The notes beneath the pieces are model-generated. The model searched no databases. It saw only the letters and a list, made by a program, of their open reading frames with translations, and was not told where the DNA came from. 64,000 nucleotides of DNA from Collimonas sp. OK242 (GTDB lineage Bacteria; Pseudomonadota; Gammaproteobacteria; Burkholderiales; Burkholderiaceae_D), in assembly GCF_900107095.1 (NCBI RefSeq), contig NZ_FNOR01000012.1, forward strand, positions 62,001 to 126,000, read 5' to 3'. Positions 1-6,495 of the stretch are shown piece after piece (within the stretch, counting starts at the first letter, position 1; each line of letters opens with the position of its first letter). The translations under genes and the position numbers were made by a program.

Positions 1-631
1 AATTGAGAATGACTTTGCGCGTCGGGCTGGCTTGCCAGGCTTCAACCACGGCATCGCAGACTTCTTTCGAAAAATCCAGCTCGGCGGTGCTGAAGGTTTC
101 CGGCGAATATTCATAACGCCATTGTGTTTCCGGACGGGCGTCGGTCAATTCCTTGATCAGGCGCGTGCCGGAGACGGCGATTTCCCTGACTTCTTCGCGG
201 CTCTTGTCGAACACGATACGGCGCCAGGCCGGAGAGATCGGGTTATACAGATGGACGATGGCTTGCTTGGCGTTCTTGAGCGCATCGACGGTGCGGCGGA
301 TCAGGTCATCGCGCGATTGGGTCAAGACGATGATGGTGACGTCGTCCGGAATGTGCTTTTCTTCAATCAGCTTGCGGACGAAGTCGAAATCGGTTTGCGA
401 GCCGGAAGGGAAGCCGACTTCGATTTCCTTGAGACCTATCTTCACCAGCAACTTGAAGAAGCGCAGCTTGCGATCGGCGTCCATCGGTTCGATCAAGGCC
501 TGGTTGCCGTCGCGCAGATCGGTGCTCATCCAGATCGGCGGAGCGCTGATGATTTGATTGGGCCAGGTGCGATCACTCAATGGAATCGGCGGGAACGGGC
601 GATACTTGACAGCGGGATTGTGCAACATCAT
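1..631 (-). CDS. leuA: 2-isopropylmalate synthase (5' part, cut by window edge)
   Basis: First committed enzyme of leucine biosynthesis: it condenses acetyl-CoA with 2-oxoisovalerate in the cytoplasm. Reading the minus strand, the protein opens with two Met codons, then a Pro-rich stretch ([15 protein letters not shown]) and the signature [18 protein letters not shown], which carries the metal- and substrate-binding Arg-Asp-Gly-Asn of the isopropylmalate/homocitrate synthase TIM barrel. The opening matches the long (about 560-residue) LeuA class. About 210 residues lie in the window; the rest is beyond position 1. The start is at 631 (ATGATG, the second Met at 628 being equally possible), with AGAGAGG just upstream. 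About 560 nt of leader with two leucine-rich mini-ORFs precedes it, so control by leucine supply is likely. Confidence 0.93.
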   Translation of the reverse strand, partial: MMLHNPAVKYRPFPPIPLSDRTWPNQIISAPPIWMSTDLRDGNQALIEPMDADRKLRFFKLLVKIGLKEIEVGFPSGSQTDFDFVRKLIEEKHIPDDVTIIVLTQSRDDLIRRTVDALKNAKQAIVHLYNPISPAWRRIVFDKSREEVREIAVSGTRLIKELTDARPETQWRYEYSPETFSTAELDFSKEVCDAVVEAWQASPTRKVILN

Positions 632-688
632 GTTAGGCCTCTCTTGGAGCTAGTGAAGTGTGCTGATGAAATGAAAAGGAATTCTGTC

Positions 689-743
689 GTGGCAAGAAGG
701 TTGCCTGACTGCCACTCGAAAATTAACGCGAGGCCAGGCAACC
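689..743 (-). promoter_or_regulatory. Mutually exclusive hairpins, putative leuA attenuator
   Basis: Two RNA structures on the minus strand compete for the same bases. Hairpin B pairs 735-743 with 699-707 (GGTTGCCTG with CAGGCAACC, nine perfect pairs), and its 5' arm is codons 37-39 of the second leader peptide. Hairpin C pairs 710-715 with 689-694 (GTGGCA with TGCCAC) and can add GGCAA/TTGCC (701-705 with 691-695), which uses part of B's 3' arm. The RNA after C is moderately U-rich (CCTTTTCATTTCAT) but has no clean U-tract. The arrangement fits attenuation by translation of the leader; that function is inferred. Confidence 0.55.
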
Positions 744-851
744 GATCGGTAGCAGTAGCTGGAGCGATAGCAGTAGCAGAGCTGGCAAACGCTTGGCGGC
801 GAGCGTGTAGTTGTGGCGGAAGAAGGTAAAACGAAGTGGCGTGGAGTACAT
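723..851 (-). CDS. Leucine-rich leader peptide 2 of leuA (42 aa)
   Basis: A 42-codon frame on the leuA strand whose middle reads LPALLLLSLQLLLPIGCLA. Leucine codons include the run CTG CTA CTG CTA TCG CTC CAG CTA CTG CTA (codons 25-34). CTA is rare in the neighbouring genes, where leucine is mostly CTG, so this is the composition expected of a leucine-sensing leader such as enterobacterial leuL, although the sequence itself is not homologous as far as I can see. Start ATG at 851 with a weak AAAGAG nine bases upstream; stop at 723-725, which falls in the loop of hairpin B. It is the second of two such frames before leuA and, like the first, begins Met-aromatic-Ser-Thr (MYST here, MFST in the first). 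Translation has not been shown. Confidence 0.65.
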   Translation of the reverse strand: MYSTPLRFTFFRHNYTLAAKRLPALLLLSLQLLLPIGCLASR

Positions 852-953
852 GGAATCTTGCTCTTTAAAATGAAGATTCATTGACGAATCTCAGTTTTAC
901 TACCGTTGATTTCTTGACTGGCGCTGTTGTTGCTGTTGCTGCCAGTTGTGTCC

Positions 954-969
954 CCCCGTCAGAACGGGG
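954..969 (-). promoter_or_regulatory. GC-rich hairpin after leader peptide 1
   Basis: CCCCGT and ACGGGG (six perfect pairs, four-base loop) lie six bases after the stop codon of leader peptide 1. No U-tract follows, so it is not a standard intrinsic terminator. It may act as a pause hairpin or in a Rho-type mechanism coupled to leader translation. Confidence 0.4.
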
Positions 970-975
970 TCGAGA

Positions 976-1083
976 TCATAGTGCGCGTAGTAGCGATAGC
1001 GCTAGTAGCGGCACTAGCAGCATTGCCGGCAGGGCGCCAGCAACGTGCAGTAGAGAGCGGGATTGGATGCGTGTGGAAAACAT
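976..1083 (-). CDS. Leucine-rich leader peptide 1 of leuA (35 aa)
   Basis: A 35-codon frame on the leuA strand ending in MLLVPLLALSLLRAL. Of its eleven leucine codons eight are the rare CTA (codons 11, 23, 26, 27, 29, 31, 32, 35), a strong sign of selection for slow leucyl-tRNA-dependent decoding. The outer ATG is at 1083; an in-frame internal ATG at 1023 would give a 15-residue peptide. Neither has a Shine-Dalgarno sequence. A promoter-like TTGACA with a weak -10 would place the RNA start at or next to 1083, so the outer start could be leaderless. A GC-rich hairpin follows six bases after the stop, then the second leucine-rich frame. Function as a leader is inferred from composition, position and order. 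Confidence 0.68.
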   Translation of the reverse strand: MFSTRIQSRSLLHVAGALPAMLLVPLLALSLLRAL

Positions 1084-1089
1084 GCACTT

Positions 1090-1119
1090 AATGTATGGGA
1101 TAAAGTCGGGCCTTGTCAA
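1090..1119 (-). promoter_or_regulatory. Probable leuA promoter
   Basis: On the minus strand TTGACA (1114-1119), an 18-bp spacer and TACATT (1090-1095) form a plausible sigma-70 promoter: perfect -35, -10 matching TATAAT at four of six positions. It is upstream of both leader frames and would start transcription near 1083. Confidence 0.5.
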
Positions 1120-1192
1120 GCGCCGCTTGCTGCATGGCGCAAAATATTGACCAAGCCGTGCGGATTTTGCATACGGGCACGGGAAAGCTCGC

Positions 1193-1330
1193 TTAGCGGC
1201 CGAACAAGCCGATCAGGCCGATAACTATCAGATACAGCGCGATAATGTAGTTCAGTAGGCGTGGAATTATCAGGATAAGCACCCCGGCGACCAGCGAAAC
1301 GATGGGGGTCAGGTGCAGGCCGGAAATCAT
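1193..1330 (-). CDS. DUF3096 small membrane protein (45 aa)
   Basis: A 45-residue protein that starts MISGLHLTPIVSLVAGVLIL and ends IVIGLIGLFGR, almost entirely hydrophobic with a Pro-Arg break between two short membrane helices. This matches the DUF3096 family of tiny bacterial membrane proteins, whose function is unknown. The start at 1330 is set by AAGGAG six to seven bases upstream; a longer frame to 1402 exists but lacks a ribosome site. It stands alone, in the same direction as leuA, upstream of the leuA promoter. Confidence 0.8.
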   Translation of the reverse strand: MISGLHLTPIVSLVAGVLILIIPRLLNYIIALYLIVIGLIGLFGR

Positions 1331-1686
1331 ATGCGCTCCTTTTTTCGAGTGAAGAATCAGGTTGCATCTGGCTCGATGATACGTCGCCGACGGTATTTCC
1401 ATTGTAGGACAAGGTCACCAAACATAGTAGGATTACGCTGATTTCCGGAAAAAAACGGCTTGGCTATCGACTGTATCAGGAGGAGAGACCGTTACAGTGC
1501 TGGCTAATGCCGATAAGGACACACACTCCGTCAGGTGCGCGAGCTGAAACCTGGCGGTCATCGTCAGCAACGGGCAGGTCGTTGGCGATCACCATTTCAG
1601 ATCGGGCAGGAGACGGATTCACTCCCTTCCCGGGGAATACTTTGGCGCTCTCGCAAGATCGCTGAAACGCGCGTTAATCATTGGCT
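1331..1686. other. Intergenic stretch, no gene recognised
   Basis: About 350 bases between the DUF3096 gene and the small Fur-linked gene. A purine run AGGAGGAGAGA near 1478 resembles a ribosome site but no usable start codon follows it. I see no RNA gene, repeat or clear terminator here. Confidence 0.5.
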
Positions 1687-2013
1687 TCAGAGGGCGCGCG
1701 TGCCCGAAATCAAGCGCGTAATAAACGCCGAACGTTCAGATTTTTTCCTGGGTAGGGCGCGCTCAATCATCGAGGTCCATTGCTCCGACAGTTGCTGGCA
1801 AGTTGCACGCAGCACCGGCGCCAGTCCCGGCCAGTCCGACAGGGTGCGCAAGTGCCGTTCAATCGTCTGGGCCGACTGTACGCAGGCGTCGCTCGCCAGG
1901 TTGTGCATATTGTATTGAGAGATCAGGTGCAATACCGCCGAAATCAACAACTCCGGCGGCGTACGATAGTCCCCGGCCGCGGCCGGGTCTGCTGCTGTGC
2001 GCGAATTGTTCAT
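1687..2013 (-). CDS. Unknown protein (108 aa) behind a Fur-type promoter
   Basis: I do not recognise a family. The protein is soluble and mostly helical in character (TPPELLISAVLHLISQYNMH, then QLSEQWTSMIERALPRKK), with one Cys pair too far apart to suggest a metal site and no signal peptide or membrane segment. Start ATG at 2013 is supported by AAGGAG seven bases upstream; an in-frame TTG lies one codon earlier. The promoter region carries a close match to a Fur box, so expression is probably raised under iron limitation. The neighbours (GNAT and MFS genes upstream in the same direction) do not suggest a job. It could be an iron-starvation protein or a helper of an iron-uptake system encoded elsewhere. 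Confidence 0.7.
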   Translation of the reverse strand: MNNSRTAADPAAAGDYRTPPELLISAVLHLISQYNMHNLASDACVQSAQTIERHLRTLSDWPGLAPVLRATCQQLSEQWTSMIERALPRKKSERSAFITRLISGTRAL

Positions 2014-2046
2014 CAAAAACTCCTTGAGCGGATATCTTTAAATAGT

Positions 2047-2091
2047 AATGATTCTCATTTAAATTATTATCCAACGCGAGTTTGAATGCAA
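2047..2091 (-). promoter_or_regulatory. Promoter with Fur box
   Basis: On the minus strand TTGCAT (2086-2091), a 17-bp spacer and AATAAT (2063-2068) form a promoter. Just downstream lies AATGAGAATCATT (2047-2059), a perfect inverted repeat (AATGA/TCATT) and the classic core of proteobacterial Fur boxes. Fur-Fe(II) bound here would block initiation. Confidence 0.7.
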
Positions 2092-2142
2092 GCACTTTGC
2101 TGTTTTTTAATTTGATCGGGAGTTTCGGACCTTCGGTGCGGC

Positions 2143-2604
2143 TTAAGCGGAAGCGGGGAACGGGTCTGGCCGAGGCGGGCAGACCATCAGGTGGTCCACG
2201 CCTTCCCGGCTGACTTCCCGGAAGCCCAGCGCTTCGTATAGCCGCCTTGCCGGATTGCCCGTCAATACTTTCAGCGCCGTGGGTAATTGATCGCGACTGG
2301 CCTGGTTCAAGACGTTTTCGATGATGGCCCGGCCCAGGCCTCGCCTCTGAAATTCCGGGGCAATCTGGATCTGCGCGATATACCATCGGGTTGCCTCCTT
2401 ATAGGCTTTCAGCAAACCGATATCCTGGCCGTTCATGGAGACGATCCGAGCATGTTCGAACAGAGCCTGGACGCGCGCCAGTTGCGCGGCATCGTCGCGT
2501 GCGGCGTTAACCCGCGCCAAGTGTTCGCTCATGGTGGCATTGCGCAGCGCGATCAGGAACGGCATGTCCGCTTCAGTAGCGTTTCTGAATTCCAGGGCTG
2601 GCAT
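2143..2604 (-). CDS. GNAT family N-acetyltransferase
   Basis: A 153-residue single-domain acetyltransferase that would use acetyl-CoA on an unknown amine. The acetyl-CoA loop is visible as QIAPEFQRRGLGRAI (motif A, R/Q-x-x-G-x-G/A), preceded by a beta strand and followed by ALKVLTGNPARRLYEALGFR (motif B, with the typical A-x-x-x-Y-x-x-x-G-F). Start at 2604, after AAGGAAGAGG. The frame stays open upstream, but that part is the shadow of the MFS gene. It follows the transporter by 62 bases on the same strand, so co-transcription is likely; detoxification of the transported compound is one possibility but only a guess. Confidence 0.85.
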   Translation of the reverse strand: MPALEFRNATEADMPFLIALRNATMSEHLARVNAARDDAAQLARVQALFEHARIVSMNGQDIGLLKAYKEATRWYIAQIQIAPEFQRRGLGRAIIENVLNQASRDQLPTALKVLTGNPARRLYEALGFREVSREGVDHLMVCPPRPDPFPASA

Positions 2605-2666
2605 GCCGTCCTCTTCCTTTCTGCCGGCGCTGTGCGCCGATGTACGCCTATGCAGACAACCGCGAT

Positions 2667-3983
2667 TTACTTGTTCACCAGACGTTTCGGCACCGACAGC
2701 GTCAGCAGCGCGCCCAGTACCAGCGACGCCGCCAATACAAACATGCCGCTGTTGGTGCTGTGGGTCTGGTCTTTGAGCCAGCCGACCAGGTAAGGGCTGA
2801 CGAAACCGGCCAGGTTGCCGAGCGAATTGATCAAAGCAATCCCGGCCGCCGCCGCTGCACCGCCGAGTAACGCAGTCGGCAAACTCCAGAACAGCGGCAA
2901 TACGGTAATGATGCCGATGGTCGCCAAGGTGAGTGCCGACATGGCCAGCAGCGTATTGTGATCGTACACGGTGCTCAAGACCAGGCCGATGCTGCCTAGC
3001 AGCGCCGGAATCGCCACATGCCAGCGCCGTTCGCGTTGCTTGTCGGCGCTTTGACCGATCAAGATCATGGCGGCCGCCGCTGTGGCGTAAGGGATGGCCG
3101 TCAGCATGCCGATGTTGAAGGTGTCGGTGACGCCGGTAGTCTTGATAATGGTCGGCAGCCAGAAGCTGACGCCATACAGGCCCATGACGAAGCAAAAATA
3201 GATCAGCGCCATCAGCCACACGCGAGGATTGGCAAACATCTGGCCCAGGGAAGCCTCTGTCTTCTGGCTGCTTTCGGCCTGTATTTGCGATTCGAGCAGT
3301 TGCTTTTCTTCCTCGCTCAGCCAGCTGGCGCCGCGGATCCGGTCTTGCAAATAAAAGATCACGACTACACCCAACGCCAAAGAAGGAATCGCCTCCAGGA
3401 TAAACATCCATTGCCAGCCCGCCAGGCCATGCACGCCAGGCATGGCTTTCATGATCCAGCCTGACAGCGGGCCGCCGATGACGCCGGAGATCGGCACCCC
3501 GGTCATGAACAGCGCCGTTATCTTACCGCGCCGATTAGATGGATACCAATAAGTCAGATACAGGATGACGCCAGGGAAAAAACCGGCTTCGGCCACGCCA
3601 AGCAAGAAGCGCATGACATAAAACGTAGTCGGGCTGTCGACAAAGATCATGGCGCCGGAGACGAGGCCCCAGGTGATCATGATGCGGGCGATCCAGAGCC
3701 GGGCGCCGACCCGGTGCAGAATCATGTTGCTGGGTATTTCAAAAATGAAGTAGCCGAGAAAGAAAATCCCCGCACCGAGACCGTAGACGGTTTCACTGAA
3801 TTTCAGGTCGCTCAGCATTTGCAGCTTGGCGAAACCGACATTCACGCGATCCAGATAGGAGGCGACATAGCAGAGGAACAGCAGGGGCAGCAGGCGCCAG
3901 GTCACCTTGGCATAGGTCGCTGCTTCGAATGCGCTGCTGGCGGGAGTGCTGCTTGAACTTGTGGCGCTTGGATTATCTGACAT
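2667..3983 (-). CDS. MFS transporter, anion:cation symporter (ACS) type
   Basis: A 438-residue inner-membrane transporter with about twelve hydrophobic segments. The hallmarks of the ACS branch (phthalate, tartrate, hexuronate and 4-hydroxyphenylacetate carriers) are SYLDRVNVGFAKLQM in the first helix region, GYFIFEIPSNMILHRVGAR in helix 2 to loop 2-3, and RFLLGVAEAGFFPGVILYLT in helix 4. The central loop is charged (SEEEKQLLESQIQAESSQK). The substrate is probably an organic acid but cannot be told from sequence. The LysR gene at 4217 is divergent across a 233-base gap and is the probable regulator; the GNAT gene follows. Confidence 0.9.
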   Translation of the reverse strand: MSDNPSATSSSSTPASSAFEAATYAKVTWRLLPLLFLCYVASYLDRVNVGFAKLQMLSDLKFSETVYGLGAGIFFLGYFIFEIPSNMILHRVGARLWIARIMITWGLVSGAMIFVDSPTTFYVMRFLLGVAEAGFFPGVILYLTYWYPSNRRGKITALFMTGVPISGVIGGPLSGWIMKAMPGVHGLAGWQWMFILEAIPSLALGVVVIFYLQDRIRGASWLSEEEKQLLESQIQAESSQKTEASLGQMFANPRVWLMALIYFCFVMGLYGVSFWLPTIIKTTGVTDTFNIGMLTAIPYATAAAAMILIGQSADKQRERRWHVAIPALLGSIGLVLSTVYDHNTLLAMSALTLATIGIITVLPLFWSLPTALLGGAAAAAGIALINSLGNLAGFVSPYLVGWLKDQTHSTNSGMFVLAASLVLGALLTLSVPKRLVNK

Positions 3984-4216
3984 GTCTCTCTACCTATTGG
4001 TTTAGTTATAAGAAACTTATATGAAGCGACAGCTGCAAATTTCGATTTGATCGTATTGCTGAAGGGCATTGTAGCCGTACGGGTGTGGAATGGCTACGAG
4101 GCGATTTTACGGTTGGCTGGGCGAAGTCGTTTACACTGCCGTGTGCTGGATGAGTTAGCCGAGCTAGTCGAGCTAGTTCAGAATACCGCCCATACATATC
4201 TTAAGGTCCGCGCTTT

Positions 4217-5152
4217 ATGGAATTGCGTCAACTGCGCTATTTTGTCGCCATCGTCGATCATGGTTCGCTGTCGCGCGCCGCGCGGGTGTTGCATATCGCC
4301 CAGCCGGCCTTGACGCAACAGATAAAACAACTGGAAGACGAACTGGCCGCGCAGCTGCTGCATCGCTCCGCGCAAGGGGTGATAGCCACCGACGCCGGCA
4401 AGATTTTCTACGAACATGCGCAGGCGATCCTGAAACAGGTAAGCGATGCCAGATCGGCTGTCGCCCAGTCTACCGACAAACCGGCAGGCACGGTCGCCCT
4501 GGGCATTCCGCAAAGTGCTTCCGGCATCCTGGCGTTGCCCTTGCTGACGGCAATGCGTGAAAGATATCCGGATATTTCGCTGCAACTGACGGAAGAACTG
4601 ACCGGCAACCTGATCGAGCAATTGAAGACCGGGCGCATCAACCTGGCGGTGTTGTTCGATGATGGCCAGCTGACTTCATTTGCTACGACGCCGCTGGTTG
4701 AGGAAGAGATGATGTTTATCACGCGCTCCGGCTCGCAGTATGCGACAACCCGCCGTTCAGTGACTTTTGCGCGCGCCGTCAAGGCAAAGCTGATATTGCC
4801 CGGCATGCAGCACGGCGTGCGGCCGCGCATCGAGAGCGTGGCCCGGGCCGCCGGCCTGACGCTTGATAACGTAATCGAAATCAGTTCGGTGACGATCATG
4901 AAATCGGCCATCCTGGCGGATATCGGCGCCACCATTTTGCCGGTAGCGCCGCTGCTGCCGGAAATCAAGCGCGGCGAGATGACGGCCTACTCGATCAGCG
5001 GCGCAAAGCTGTCGCGCACACTGACCTTATGTTCTTCCAAGAATATTCCGCTGACCACCGCGGCGGCGGCGGTCGAACGGCTGGTGTTGGAGGTGACCGA
5101 TGAGTTGTGCCGTAGCGGCGAGTGGCTGCATGCAAAAATTCTTGCGCGCTAG
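4217..5152 (+). CDS. LysR-family transcriptional regulator
   Basis: A 311-residue regulator. Residues 1-60 form the winged helix-turn-helix (MELRQLRYFVAIVDHGSLSR, then AARVLHIAQPALTQQIKQLE). The C-terminal part from about residue 90 is the periplasmic-binding-like co-inducer domain (GTVALGIPQSASGILALPLL). The sequence resembles the Nac/Cbl-like branch, but that does not fix the effector. It is divergent from the MFS-GNAT pair, the usual layout for a LysR protein and its target, so an organic-acid inducer is a reasonable guess. The start matches the typical LysR opening. Confidence 0.92.
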   Translation: MELRQLRYFVAIVDHGSLSRAARVLHIAQPALTQQIKQLEDELAAQLLHRSAQGVIATDAGKIFYEHAQAILKQVSDARSAVAQSTDKPAGTVALGIPQSASGILALPLLTAMRERYPDISLQLTEELTGNLIEQLKTGRINLAVLFDDGQLTSFATTPLVEEEMMFITRSGSQYATTRRSVTFARAVKAKLILPGMQHGVRPRIESVARAAGLTLDNVIEISSVTIMKSAILADIGATILPVAPLLPEIKRGEMTAYSISGAKLSRTLTLCSSKNIPLTTAAAAVERLVLEVTDELCRSGEWLHAKILAR

Positions 5153-5492
5153 GTATCGGATGCAATTGACGAAGGCGATGAGCCATCGTTTTTCCTTATA
5201 GCCATATCCAGAATCGGTATTTCCTGTAAACGCGCTGCTCCCTTAGACTTCAATCACAGCAGAGTTCAACCCGTGCTGTGTTGCGAGGGCCGCCACCATG
5301 GCCGCGTCGTCTGGCAGTCGGATACCTTATCGGGTATCCACATGGCAGATGTTTTCCGGATCATCATTCTGGGAATTGGTCTAATCGCTCATGCCAGGTT
5401 TTCTGTTGATGTGCCGTCTGGAATCTGTGCTGCGGCTCCGTCCTGATCAAACGGAGCGAGCCGGAAGCAAGTTTGATTCCGGCCGAACCCGT
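5153..5492. other. Intergenic stretch with a possible gene remnant
   Basis: No intact gene is visible. On the minus strand at about 5243-5312 a short frame reads DAAMVAALATQHGLNSAVIE and then stops; this resembles the FAD-binding Rossmann segment of flavin oxidoreductases such as fumarate reductase or 3-ketosteroid dehydrogenase (A-A-x-x-A-A-x-x-A-x-x-x-G-L-x-x-x-V-I-E). There are stops on both sides. It may be a decayed fragment; the match is too short for certainty. Confidence 0.3.
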
Positions 5493-5882
5493 CTACGAAC
5501 AGGCCAGCTTATCGTGTTCGGCAAACACTTCTTTCGCCGCAAACATGCCGTTCAAGGCCGCAGGAAAACCGGCATACAGCGCCATCTGGATAATCGTCTC
5601 AGTAATTTCCTGGCGTGACAGGCCGACGTTCAAGGCGGCCGCCAGATGCACCTTCAATTGCGGTTGCGCTGTGCCCATGGCGGTAAGCGCCGCCACCGTG
5701 GCCAGTTCGCGCTGTTGCAAGCTGAGTCCGGGACGGGAATAGATTTCGCCGAAGCCGAATTCGATGACATAGCGTCCCAGGTCGGGACAGATGTCGGCCA
5801 GGCTGTCGATCACTTTCTCGCCGGCGATATCATCCACTTCCTTCAACCGTTGCAAACCTCTTTCGTAAATGCTTTGTTCCAT
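5493..5882 (-). CDS. Carboxymuconolactone decarboxylase family protein
   Basis: A 129-residue protein with the all-helical AhpD/CMD fold. Visible family features are SRPGLSLQQRELATVAALTA, then QLKVHLAAALNVGLSRQEIT and the tail ALYAGFPAALNGMFAAKEVF. The AhpD-type Cys-x-x-Cys redox pair is absent, so it belongs with the gamma-carboxymuconolactone decarboxylase-like branch rather than the alkylhydroperoxidase branch; substrate unknown. Start at 5882 after GGAGAA; the TTG four codons upstream overlaps that ribosome site. It lies 17 bases after a MerR-family gene on the same strand and is surely in its operon, so the regulator probably senses the compound or stress the enzyme deals with. Confidence 0.87.
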   Translation of the reverse strand: MEQSIYERGLQRLKEVDDIAGEKVIDSLADICPDLGRYVIEFGFGEIYSRPGLSLQQRELATVAALTAMGTAQPQLKVHLAAALNVGLSRQEITETIIQMALYAGFPAALNGMFAAKEVFAEHDKLACS

Positions 5883-5899
5883 GCGATTCTCCAAATGAA

Positions 5900-6295
5900 T
5901 TATGCGTCGATGGCGGCTTTCAGTTTTTGTTCCAGGCCGGCATACAGCGCGACTTTGTCGCGTAATATTCCCAGCGTTTCCTGTAACTCCAACAGTTCAG
6001 CTTCCAGCGCTACCGTATGCCGCTCCAGCATTACCTTGCGCTCTGACACACTGCCAAGTTGCTCCCCCAGTCTGCGCAGTTCGGCGTAACGCAGCATTTG
6101 CTGTATCGACATGCCTGTAGCGCGCAACCTGAGCAGGAATGCTATCCAGCGCAGGTCTTCCTGGCGATACATGCGATGCTGATTGCTTTGCCTCGGGACA
6201 GGATCGATCAACCCTATCTTTTCGTAATAGCGCAAAGTGTGGATGCTCAGTCCGGTGGCTGCCGCAGCTTGTTGGATCGTAATGGTAGTGGCCAT
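5900..6295 (-). CDS. MerR-family transcriptional regulator
   Basis: A 131-residue regulator. Residues 4-40 form the MerR helix-turn-helix (ITIQQAAAATGLSIHTLRYY, then EKIGLIDPVPR), followed by the second wing helix (MYRQEDLRWIAFLLRLRATG) and a long dimerisation coiled coil (about 75-120). No metal-binding cysteines are present in the short C-terminus, so it is unlikely to sense a heavy metal; the arrangement next to an oxidoreductase-fold gene fits the YhdM/AdhR-like stress sensors. It leads the operon with the carboxymuconolactone decarboxylase family gene. Its own promoter has the MerR-type long spacer with an inverted repeat, pointing to autoregulation. Confidence 0.93.
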   Translation of the reverse strand: MATTITIQQAAAATGLSIHTLRYYEKIGLIDPVPRQSNQHRMYRQEDLRWIAFLLRLRATGMSIQQMLRYAELRRLGEQLGSVSERKVMLERHTVALEAELLELQETLGILRDKVALYAGLEQKLKAAIDA

Positions 6296-6302
6296 GGAAT
6301 AA

Positions 6303-6333
6303 AGTCTAAAAGTTAGAGTGCGCTCTAGGTCAA
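6303..6333 (-). promoter_or_regulatory. MerR-type promoter with 19-bp spacer and operator
   Basis: On the minus strand TTGACC (6328-6333) and TAGACT (6303-6308) are separated by 19 bp rather than 17. The spacer holds the inverted repeat TAGAG-CGCA-CTCTA. Both features are diagnostic of promoters activated by MerR-family DNA twisting. It drives the MerR/carboxymuconolactone decarboxylase pair. Confidence 0.8.
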
Positions 6334-6495
6334 GCGTTTATTATCGCAGGGCCTCGCCCCGTGCAACAACGGCAGATCACCGCAAGTGCATGAGGACCGA
6401 TTAAAATTAGCGCATCTCATGCAAGAAAAAAATTCAATAAAAGCAATGTCCAATGGCTAAGCCCTAGGGCAAATTTCAAGAATGATGAAGGACAT

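Noticed and set aside
1535-1918. Plus-strand frame of 127 codons opposite the small Fur-linked gene
   Set aside because: No ribosome site, no protein-like features, and overlaps the supported minus-strand gene.
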